A stretch of DNA of 13,010 bases from Desulfobacterales bacterium (GTDB lineage Bacteria > Desulfobacterota > Desulfobacteria > Desulfobacterales > UBA11574), in assembly GCA_030601485.1 (NCBI GenBank), contig JAUVTO010000029.1:1-13010 (forward strand), read 5' to 3'. Below are positions 7,212-13,010 of this stretch, one piece after another. The notes under the pieces are model-generated. The model saw nothing but the letters and a program-made list of their open reading frames with translations, ran no database searches and was not told where the DNA came from. A program made the translations under genes and the position numbers. Each line of letters opens with the position of its first letter. The first letter of the stretch is position 1.

Positions 7212-9056
7212 TTATCTCAGATGTTCTTCCGTGTACAAGGAGAGCTCGATCATACGCTCAAGGAGTTCGTCTGTGGGCATCCCTGGGAAATTGTGACGAA
7301 CCAGTTCTTTGCAGAACAGGCGGCAAATATAGCGAAGCTTGCGGCGCTTCTGCTTGCCGGCATATACGAAGTCCCTGTGTCCGTTGTTGATTACGATGAC
7401 GTTCTTGTCCGCATCGAATTTTGAACGCCACATCTCTCCCGGAGCCCGACGATACGTATACCCCGGCATCCCTTTGCGCGCTCCTCCGGTCCCGGCCGAT
7501 TGGTCCATGAGTGAATCGGTGATGGTTATCAAGGCCTCATCCCTGCATTCCGTATCCCCCTGGCGCACGATCACCCTCAATGTGGTCAGGCACGGCTCTG
7601 AAGGCGCAATAAAAACCACTGATTCATCATCGCCGCCCTGGAGTTGACCCTCTCCATCCGTTATTTCCCAGCGATATACAAGATTCTCCAAAACGGTCCG
7701 CCGTGAGCGATCCCGGCAAACCGCACGATATTTCTTGCGATTGTCAACCGGGACCACGCTCGACTTGGGCGAAATCAGCACACTGAACAGCGGTCCGGCA
7801 AACTCAAAGAACTGCATCTGCCTTCTTTCATTGCCGTTAAGTTCCGGGGAAGCTTCGTGCGCCTCACCTACCCGGCCATGCTCCTCACGGGCAGCCCCGA
7901 TCATCGATCCCGCAGAAAAAAGAGACGCCTTCTTTTTTTTACCTTTTCCGCCATGAATATCGAACCAGTCATATTCTTCCTGCGGAAGACGCAGAAACGC
8001 CTCCCTGAGAGCGCGTTGCACCTTGCGCAGGATCTGACGACTGGACCGTTCCTCTTCCGCCTTGCGCTGCTCTTCAATCACCTGCCGCAGATGCTTTTCA
8101 ACCGGCTCCATGGCCTGACAAAAAGCGTCAAACCGTTCATCACGAATGATTCCCTGACGAGTTCCCGGCGTAAGATTCAGGAACGAAGCATCAAGAATAC
8201 CCTGAAGGTACCCCGCGGTCCACGGCTCTTTCTGAAAATGATCGAGTTCGACAATGGACGGCAAAACTCGCGTACCGCGTCGATACAATCCCACCTGGTT
8301 GGTGGAAGCGGGATCGCTGAGGTACAGTTCCAGGTAGATATCACCCGGCTCGGTCTCGGCAGGTCTAAGGTCATGGAGCAGGCGCCCGGTAAACTGTCGC
8401 GGAACCACAAGATGCTCTGTCCGGCTTGTCCGATCCACAACCTCTATTTTTACCCCCGACTCCTTGATCCGATCCCTGAGTTCTGACGCGAGGTAGCGCT
8501 GGATCTTTTCACCGGTCAAGAGTCGCAGCCCCGGCAACAGGGGATAGACCATCAGGTTTGTTCCCTCGAAGGGGATCAATACACGTTTCTTGAGAACCGA
8601 GAATTCCGGTGCGTTCTTGGCCATGGTCATCTCGTATGTGCTTCCATCGGCCCCGCAACAGGTAATACTGAGGTTCTGGCCGACAGTCCAGAAACTGAGG
8701 AGACCGATGCCGAATTCGCCCTGAATTCCCTCTGCACCCTTGGCTTTTAACCGTTGCTTGACGGAATCACAAATGTGCGTTGCCACGTGTCGAAAATCGG
8801 GCAACCCTTTTTCATCTCTGAGTATCCCTTCACCATTATCGCTGACCTTGAGATAGAATTCTCCCTTCTTCTTTCCTCTCGTGATAACGATGTGCCTGGC
8901 CCGTGCATCAATGCTGTTTTCCACAAACTCGGCCACTGCTTTCAGCGGATTGGTTTGGGAACTGGCTATGATGCTGATCGCATTCCAGTGATCCGCTATG
9001 CGCAATTTTCCGGCACTTGTGCCTTTTTTTCTTTTCTTTAGAGTGGATCTGGCCAT
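7212..9056 (-). CDS. GHKL (MutL/MORC/Hsp90-like) ATPase with coiled coil, Ig-like domain and basic C-terminal module
   Basis: A 614-residue protein with no signal peptide. The GHKL ATP site is complete: N-box AEFVENSIDARA (42-53; Glu43, Asn47), G1 SDNGEGI (72-78), and G2/lid GEFGIGLLSF (113-122). An S5-like transducer region follows (about 225-320), with GILDASFLNLTPGTRQGIIRDE near 286-307, recalling the Hsp90/MORC middle segment. Residues 315-355 are charged and probably coiled-coil; 365-410 are low-complexity and Lys/Gly/Glu-rich. Residues 423-515 look like an immunoglobulin/PKD-type beta sandwich (VLISPKSSVVPVD, YRWEITDGEG, TTLRVIVRQG). The last 80 residues (VIVINNGHRDF, then KRRKLRYICRLFCKEL) form a separate basic module. 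An in-frame TTG eight codons earlier is rejected because ATG at 9056 has GGGAG 7 nt upstream and the TTG falls at the predicted transcript start. It seems GC-richer than its neighbours and stands alone. DNA-repair-like, chaperone-like or defence roles are possible; none is shown. Confidence 0.85.
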   Translation of the reverse strand: MARSTLKKRKKGTSAGKLRIADHWNAISIIASSQTNPLKAVAEFVENSIDARARHIVITRGKKKGEFYLKVSDNGEGILRDEKGLPDFRHVATHICDSVKQRLKAKGAEGIQGEFGIGLLSFWTVGQNLSITCCGADGSTYEMTMAKNAPEFSVLKKRVLIPFEGTNLMVYPLLPGLRLLTGEKIQRYLASELRDRIKESGVKIEVVDRTSRTEHLVVPRQFTGRLLHDLRPAETEPGDIYLELYLSDPASTNQVGLYRRGTRVLPSIVELDHFQKEPWTAGYLQGILDASFLNLTPGTRQGIIRDERFDAFCQAMEPVEKHLRQVIEEQRKAEEERSSRQILRKVQRALREAFLRLPQEEYDWFDIHGGKGKKKKASLFSAGSMIGAAREEHGRVGEAHEASPELNGNERRQMQFFEFAGPLFSVLISPKSSVVPVDNRKKYRAVCRDRSRRTVLENLVYRWEITDGEGQLQGGDDESVVFIAPSEPCLTTLRVIVRQGDTECRDEALITITDSLMDQSAGTGGARKGMPGYTYRRAPGEMWRSKFDADKNVIVINNGHRDFVYAGKQKRRKLRYICRLFCKELVRHNFPGMPTDELLERMIELSLYTEEHLR

Positions 9057-9063
9057 TACTGAT

Positions 9064-9068
9064 CTCCC
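9064..9068 (-). promoter_or_regulatory. Ribosome binding site fixing the GHKL ATPase start
   Basis: GGGAG on the minus strand, 7 nt before the ATG at 9056. It selects this start over the TTG at 9080. Confidence 0.65.
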
Positions 9069-9085
9069 GGTTCTTAACAATCCTT

Positions 9086-9114
9086 ATTATATTTTATTTG
9101 TCAAGTAAATTCAA
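9086..9114 (-). promoter_or_regulatory. Sigma70-type promoter of the GHKL ATPase gene
   Basis: On the minus strand, TTGAAT (9114-9109), a 17-nt spacer, then the perfect -10 TATAAT (9091-9086). Transcription would begin near 9079, about 23 nt before the chosen ATG. A TTGACA also lies inside the spacer but is only 7 nt from the -10, so it cannot serve as its -35. Confidence 0.7.
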
Positions 9115-9144
9115 GAAAAACAGCACAATGTGTAAAATCAAATC

Positions 9145-9173
9145 TTGACAAAAACCGTTGGAACCGGGAGTAT
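9145..9173 (+). promoter_or_regulatory. Possible promoter for the ATP-grasp/serA pair
   Basis: TTGACA (9145-9150) with a 17-nt spacer to GAGTAT (9168-9173), a poor -10. It is the only consensus -35 on this strand in the divergent gap, so it is offered as the best candidate only. Confidence 0.3.
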
Positions 9174-9221
9174 GGGGGTGTATGTTTAATTTCTAACAGA
9201 GATTTCGGTATTAAAATTCCA

Positions 9222-9235
9222 CGGCACGTGTGCCG
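9222..9235. promoter_or_regulatory. 14-bp dyad upstream of the ATP-grasp gene, possible operator
   Basis: CGGCAC-GT-GTGCCG is a perfect 6-bp inverted repeat with a 2-bp centre, placed 33 bp before the ATG at 9269. A 2-base loop is too tight for a stable RNA hairpin, so a protein-binding DNA site is the likelier reading if it is functional at all. Confidence 0.4.
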
Positions 9236-9268
9236 AAAACTCAGATTTTATATGAAGGAAGGGATATT

Positions 9269-10873
9269 ATGGCGAAAAAGACGATCGGCTCTGTTGGGCC
9301 CGATGGCAGGACCTGTATGTGCGCCTATACGATATCAACCGTTGAAAGTGAAAAGTTTATTGGCGCCATCATCAAGGGCATGACCGGTATGGGACCGATA
9401 CTGGATGCTGTTAGGGGAAAGAAAGAATGGACCGTGAAAATTTTTCCCGTCCAAGGGAACTCAGTTGCTGATTATAAATCCGCCATCATAACGGCCTTTA
9501 AAAACGGAGAAATTGACTGTGTTGTGATTATGCCTGAAGATCTGATTTATGAAGGCATCGTAAATGAACTTATTGAGGCGGGTTATGGGGATCAAGTCAT
9601 TGGCCTGACAAAGGAAGCGTCTTTCATCGAAGGGGATAAGGTTAAGGCAAAGATTTGGATGAGGAGAGCCGGTGTGCCGGTTGCACCGTTCAAAGTGGCG
9701 GATGCAAAAAACCTGCTGCAAATAAAAAGCATTGTTACTCGGTTCATGCGCAACCACGGCGGCGCAGTTTTCAAGTATCCTTACAGTGCGGGCGGCAAAG
9801 GTTCCCGACCGGTTTTTCGGGTTGAAGACATTCTTGACGTATGGAATATACTGATGAAAGATTATAGCGAAAACTACAAGATACTGCACGGAGACAATAA
9901 ATGGCCGCTTTTGATTGAAGCCTGGAAATCCGAAATTGAGATCAGTTTCACCGCCTTAATTGACGGAACGGGCAACTTTTGCATTCTCCCAACGGCCATG
10001 GATTATCCCCTTCGCTTTGAAGGCCCCCCCAGCCAGACCAACCCGGTTACCGGGGGTATGGCTGCAATCGGTATGCACCCCGCTGAAACGCCTGAGCTTA
10101 TAGAATTGGTCGGCAATAAAGTGATCCGGCCTTTTGTAGATCAGATGAAAAAGGGAGGAATTCTCCGGCCCTGTATTCTCTATCCGGGCTGTCGCGTATC
10201 CATGGATCCGGTTACCGGAAAACCCGTGGGTATTCTTGTTTACGAAATGAATATTCGGGCCGGTGAACCTGAGATGCAGGTTGTTGCCCGGCGACTTAAG
10301 AATCTGGGGGACCTGCTTGTTGCCGCACTTGATGGCCGGCTTGATGCGGTTTCTCCGGATGTGCGCAGGGATCAAATATCTATCTGTCTTGCGCTGGTTA
10401 CGGGCCCGGGTGGTGCCCAGGGGCAGAGAGGATATCCTGATTCTTATACCAAGTATGAATCGGTTCTCATCAATTTCAAGAGCCTCGCAAAACGGGGCAT
10501 CCTTATTGTTCCATCAAATATCAGCTGGAATCAAGAAAAACAACAACTCATATCCGACGGCTCTCGGGTATGCTACCTTAGCAAAAATGCAACGGTCAAA
10601 CCCGGAGAGAAGAGAGGTGACGTGGGAAAGAAACTCAGGAATACGCTCTTGCAGGCATTTGACCAGGGCTTGGTCAGAGTGGTTCCTCGGGAGGCACATG
10701 AAACTTTTGAGGCGGCGGAGATACTGTTTGAACAAGGCAATATTACCGAGGCCGAATTTAAGAAAGCCCGGATGGCTTTTGAGAAGTCGAATCGTCTGGA
10801 TCTTCGCCGCGACCCCGGCCGGATTTATGAAGAATGGGACGAACTTTACCCTGAATGGCAAATCACCGTATAA
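9269..10873 (+). CDS. PurD-like ATP-grasp ligase paralogue with C-terminal extension
   Basis: A 534-residue protein aligning by eye to phosphoribosylamine-glycine ligase (PurD). Shared landmarks: an ATP-grasp entry region (EGDKVKAKIWMRRAGVPVAPF, 121-141); the glycine-rich lid AGGKGS (174-179); EAWKSEIEISF (217-227), matching the adenine-hinge/EExxxGEE region; NPVTGGMAAIG (258-268), matching PNTGGMGA; and the metal/acyl-phosphate strand EMNIRAGEPE (326-335), matching EFNxRFGDPE. It differs from PurD in the first 110 residues (no GGREHA motif), in the AGEPE change, and in a roughly 100-residue helical, charged C-terminal tail. PurD itself is about 420-430 residues. Such enzymes join a carboxylate to an amine with ATP; both substrates are unknown here. 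Start: ATG at 9269 is preceded by AAGGAAGGG; an upstream in-frame GTG (9230) has no site and sits in a dyad. serA follows 80 bp later. Confidence 0.8.
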   Translation: MAKKTIGSVGPDGRTCMCAYTISTVESEKFIGAIIKGMTGMGPILDAVRGKKEWTVKIFPVQGNSVADYKSAIITAFKNGEIDCVVIMPEDLIYEGIVNELIEAGYGDQVIGLTKEASFIEGDKVKAKIWMRRAGVPVAPFKVADAKNLLQIKSIVTRFMRNHGGAVFKYPYSAGGKGSRPVFRVEDILDVWNILMKDYSENYKILHGDNKWPLLIEAWKSEIEISFTALIDGTGNFCILPTAMDYPLRFEGPPSQTNPVTGGMAAIGMHPAETPELIELVGNKVIRPFVDQMKKGGILRPCILYPGCRVSMDPVTGKPVGILVYEMNIRAGEPEMQVVARRLKNLGDLLVAALDGRLDAVSPDVRRDQISICLALVTGPGGAQGQRGYPDSYTKYESVLINFKSLAKRGILIVPSNISWNQEKQQLISDGSRVCYLSKNATVKPGEKRGDVGKKLRNTLLQAFDQGLVRVVPREAHETFEAAEILFEQGNITEAEFKKARMAFEKSNRLDLRRDPGRIYEEWDELYPEWQITV

Positions 10874-10878
10874 ACTAT

Positions 10879-10894
10879 TACCTGGATTCAGGTA
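10879..10894 (+). other. Short hairpin between the ATP-grasp gene and serA
   Basis: TACCTG-GATT-CAGGTA, a perfect 6-bp stem with a 4-nt loop, lies 5 nt after the stop codon. No U-run follows (TTAAAAGG), so it is not a good intrinsic terminator; it may stabilise or partly attenuate a bicistronic message. Confidence 0.4.
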
Positions 10895-10940
10895 TTAAAA
10901 GGCTCTGAAGGAATCACTTTTGAACATCATCAACCTGAAT

Positions 10941-10946
10941 GAGGAG
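10941..10946 (+). promoter_or_regulatory. Ribosome binding site fixing the serA start
   Basis: GAGGAG ends 7 nt before the ATG at 10954. It overlaps the alternative in-frame ATG at 10939, which is therefore unlikely to be used. Confidence 0.7.
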
Positions 10947-10953
10947 AAATCTC

Positions 10954-12540
10954 ATGAAAGTGTTGGTCAGCGATAACCTGGGACAAGCCGGTATCAAGAT
11001 GCTGCAGGAAGAAGACGGAATTGATGTTGATGTCAAGACCGGACTGTCTCACCAGGAACTCAAACGCATTATCGGAGAATATGACGCCCTTATTATTCGG
11101 AGTGCAACACAGGTGTCAAAGGATCTTTTAGACGCCGCAATGCGACTTAAAGTTGTAGGTCGTGCCGGGATTGGTCTCGATAATGTGGATATCCCGGCGG
11201 CGACCAAGCGCGGGATCATTGTAATGAATACTCCCGGCGGTAATGTTATTACCACCGCCGAGCATTCCATCGGCATGTTACTGGCGCTTTCGCGCAATGT
11301 GCCCGAAGGAACCGCGTCATTGAAGGCCGGTCGCTGGGACAAGAAGAAACTTCAGGGAAGAGAAATATTCAATAAAATCCTCGGAGTGATCGGATATGGA
11401 AAAATCGGGTCTATTGTCGCCGATCGCGCGCGGGGTCTGAAAATGCAGGTAATTGTTTACGATCCTTATGTAACGTCCGGGCAGATGGAAAAGGCCGGAT
11501 TTGAAAATGTTTCCCTTGAAGATCTATACCGCAGATCCGATTACATCACGGTGCATGTGCCCAAGTTTAAGGAAACCATCGGGTTGCTGAACAAGGCGGC
11601 CTTTGAGCAGATGAAAGACGGGGTCATGATCTTAAACTGCGCCAGGGGCGGGATTGTTGATGAGGATGACCTTTATGACGCCTTGAAGTCAGGGAAAGTT
11701 GCCGGTGCGGCATTGGATGTTTTTGAGAATGAACCTCCCGGCATATGTCCGTTGATCGAGCATGAGCGTCTGATTTGTACGCCCCATCTCGGTGCGTCCA
11801 CCCAGGAGGCCCAGACCAAAGTGGCCGTTGATGTGGCCGCACAGATTATTGATTATCTCAAGCACGACACGATTCTAAACGCCGTTAATGTTCCGTCGGT
11901 AACCGGTGATCTTCTTAAAAAATTGAAGCCCTTGTTGACCCTTGCCAATCATATGGGCAGTCTCCATGCCCAGCTTGTTCGGGGGCCCATTGAAGAAGTC
12001 TCTATTGAATATGCCGGTGATTTTAAGGGCCTTGACCGGTCACCGGTTTCTATAGCCGTGTTAAGAGGCTTGCTGGCCCCTGTGGTTAAGGATGACGTCA
12101 ATTTTGTCAATGCCCAGATTCTGGCAAAGGAAAGAGGGATAACAGTCACAGAGATAACCAGTGATGCGTCTGAAGAGTATATTAACCTGATTACCGTCCG
12201 TGTTGCCACGCCTAAAGTTACGAATGTGGTATCCGGAACCATATTCGGCAAGAATAAAATGCGGATCGTAAAGATCAACAATTTTCGGATTGAGCTTATC
12301 CCTGAAGGTCATCTGGCGCTGATATACACCCTTGACAAGCCGGGGGCCATTGGGAGTTTCTCATCACTTCTCGGCGGTAAAAAAATTATCATCAGGCAGA
12401 TGCATTTGGGGCAGGAAGAAACCGGAAAAATGAACGTCATTTTCCTTGAGACCAATGTCCGCATTTCCGACCATGTTGTTGAACAGCTGCTTGACCTGCC
12501 ACTGATTATATCGGTGACCCGACTTGAATTTGAAAGTTAA
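10954..12540 (+). CDS. serA: D-3-phosphoglycerate dehydrogenase, type 1 with ASB and ACT domains
   Basis: A 528-residue NAD-dependent dehydrogenase oxidising 3-phosphoglycerate to 3-phosphohydroxypyruvate, the first step of serine synthesis. Domains: substrate-binding 1-100 and 285-315 around the NAD-binding fold (GVIGYGKIG, 144-152, with Asp170 after the second strand). The catalytic set is present: Arg231 in NCARGGIVDE, Glu260 in DVFENEPP, His278 in TPHLGAS. Residues about 318-440 form the allosteric-substrate-binding insert of type-1 enzymes and 452-528 an ACT domain. Length is normal for type 1 (about 525-530). In the ACT domain the Asp of the serine site is kept (Asp461, DKPGAIG), but the partner Asn found 18 residues later in serine-inhibited homologues is Ile479. 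It probably shares a transcript with the PurD-like gene 80 bp upstream. Confidence 0.95.
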   Translation: MKVLVSDNLGQAGIKMLQEEDGIDVDVKTGLSHQELKRIIGEYDALIIRSATQVSKDLLDAAMRLKVVGRAGIGLDNVDIPAATKRGIIVMNTPGGNVITTAEHSIGMLLALSRNVPEGTASLKAGRWDKKKLQGREIFNKILGVIGYGKIGSIVADRARGLKMQVIVYDPYVTSGQMEKAGFENVSLEDLYRRSDYITVHVPKFKETIGLLNKAAFEQMKDGVMILNCARGGIVDEDDLYDALKSGKVAGAALDVFENEPPGICPLIEHERLICTPHLGASTQEAQTKVAVDVAAQIIDYLKHDTILNAVNVPSVTGDLLKKLKPLLTLANHMGSLHAQLVRGPIEEVSIEYAGDFKGLDRSPVSIAVLRGLLAPVVKDDVNFVNAQILAKERGITVTEITSDASEEYINLITVRVATPKVTNVVSGTIFGKNKMRIVKINNFRIELIPEGHLALIYTLDKPGAIGSFSSLLGGKKIIIRQMHLGQEETGKMNVIFLETNVRISDHVVEQLLDLPLIISVTRLEFES

Positions 12541-12599
12541 GGCTTACTCAAAACTAACTTCACATTTTGGATGCCTTATCTTAAAATTAGATAATTAAT

Positions 12600-12768
12600 G
12601 TGAGACCTTTGAAAAATGTTCATTTTTGTTCAAGTTCAAGGAAGGTGAAAATTTTAACCACAGGAATACATTGAGTATTTTGAGGATAAAGCTAAAGCTT
12701 CACTTCGTGCAAAATGTTGAGGCTGACGTAGAAATTGGGCAAAAAGGGGCGTTTTGCAAAGGTCTCAC
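12600..12768. mobile_element. 169-bp MITE-like element with GTGAGACCTTTG terminal inverted repeats
   Basis: GTGAGACCTTTG at 12600-12611 is a perfect complement of CAAAGGTCTCAC at 12757-12768, and the similarity continues imperfectly for about 38 bp (AAAA, TTTTTG, C-AA-TTC blocks shared). The interior has no coding capacity. From memory, ends of the form GAGACCTTTGCAAAA occur on insertion sequences of anaerobic bacteria, so this may be a non-autonomous derivative. No target duplication is obvious at its borders. Confidence 0.7.
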
Positions 12769-12867
12769 TGTTTGATCAAAGACTTGTCTATGTACCAATA
12801 TTTTGGTAATAAAAAAGAGGCGACAAATTAATTCAACATGACCCAAGAACTTATCCCTATTTAAAGC

Positions 12868-13010
12868 TGATGGCTTCGTAAAAAGTCCAACTTCTGCGTT
12901 GCGCTGCATTCCTCGTCACTGCGATGTACTATATGTACGTCTCATTCCTCGGAATTTGCGCGCCTTGAATTTGGAGCTTTTTACTTTGCCATCAAAATCT
13001 GACTTTTTAC
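12868..13010. repeat. GTAAAAAGTCC-family palindromic element, copy B (cut by window end)
   Basis: Colinear with the element at 5318-5472: a 26-base block from TCGTAAAAAGTCCAA (12876-12890) through CTTCTGCGTTG is identical, and the GCCTTGAATTTGGA and GACTTTTTAC blocks recur on the right. In this copy the left TGATGGC (12868-12874) is mirrored by GCCATCA (12988-12994). The central hairpin GTAC-TATAT-GTAC is in the same place as in copy A but with a different loop. The distal arm runs off the window. Confidence 0.8.

Larger units (their letters stand above)
12541..13010. other. 470-bp gene-free region carrying two palindromic elements
   Basis: After serA the first 59 bases hold only a weak AT hairpin (TTATCT/AGATAA, 12576-12594) without a U-run. 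Then come a 169-bp inverted-repeat element (12600-12768), a 100-bp AT-rich spacer with the dyad TACCAA-TATT-TTGGTA (12791-12806 approximately), and a truncated copy of the GTAAAAAGTCC element. Short minus-strand frames here derive from the repeats. Confidence 0.7.

Noticed and set aside
7857..8486. Plus-strand 209-residue frame
   Set aside because: Fully antisense to the GHKL ATPase gene, whose motifs prove the minus strand is coding.
9056..9080. TTG start giving eight extra residues on the GHKL ATPase
   Set aside because: The TTG falls at the predicted transcription start, with no leader for a ribosome site; ATG at 9056 has GGGAG at proper spacing.
10263..10898. Plus-strand 211-residue frame overlapping the ATP-grasp gene
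   Set aside because: Shadow frame inside the ATP-grasp gene, composition rich in Arg/Leu and no motif; the other frame carries the conserved ATP-grasp residues.
12576..12594. Hairpin TTATCT/AGATAA as a serA terminator
   Set aside because: Short AT-only stem and no U-run; too weak to call.
12700..12909. Minus-strand 69-residue frame starting MQRNAEVGLFTKPS
   Set aside because: It begins inside repeat copy B and ends inside the 169-bp element. No ribosome site; same repeat-derived peptide as at 5214-5396.

Overview
The window reads like chromosomal DNA of a strictly anaerobic bacterium, most plausibly a Desulfobacterales-type sulfate reducer or relative. This is an inference. It rests on a four-subunit 2-oxoacid:ferredoxin oxidoreductase operon with a large Fe-S flavoprotein, and on intergenic palindromic repeats (GTAAAAAGTCC and GAGACCTTTG types) that I recall from such genomes. 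No rRNA, tRNA or CRISPR array was recognised.

Layout. Positions 1-5061 (minus strand) hold a tight operon, read right to left: korD (ferredoxin-like delta), korA (alpha), korB (beta, thiamine diphosphate), korC (gamma), then a multidomain FAD/NAD(P)/Fe-S oxidoreductase cut by the left edge. The last two junctions are ATGA stop/start overlaps. A near-consensus sigma70 promoter (TTGACA-N17-TATAGA) lies just upstream of korD, and its -35 is inside a tandem 13-bp repeat. The natural reading is a CoA-dependent 2-oxoacid (probably 2-oxoglutarate) oxidoreductase whose ferredoxin electrons are exchanged with NAD(P) by the flavoprotein.

Positions 5062-5865 are non-coding and hold a 155-bp palindromic element (GTAAAAAGTCC family) and a 226-bp element bounded by inverted GTTCA-rich arms. 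Next comes a plus-strand IMPDH/GMP reductase family gene lacking CBS domains (5866-6882). A 329-bp convergent intergenic region follows, with a GC-rich palindrome flanked by 7-bp direct repeats.

Positions 7212-9056 (minus) encode a standalone GHKL ATPase with MutL/MORC/Hsp90-like motifs, a coiled coil, a probable Ig-like domain and a basic C-terminal module. It has its own strong promoter. Divergent from it are a PurD-like ATP-grasp ligase paralogue (9269-10873) and a type-1 serA (10954-12540), probably co-transcribed. The right end (12541-13010) is non-coding and holds a 169-bp element with long terminal inverted repeats and a second, edge-truncated copy of the GTAAAAAGTCC element.

The likeliest undescribed biology is (1) the GHKL/Ig-like ATPase, (2) the PurD paralogue with a changed active-site motif beside serA, and (3) the mixture of three or four small palindromic element families packed into the gene-free stretches.
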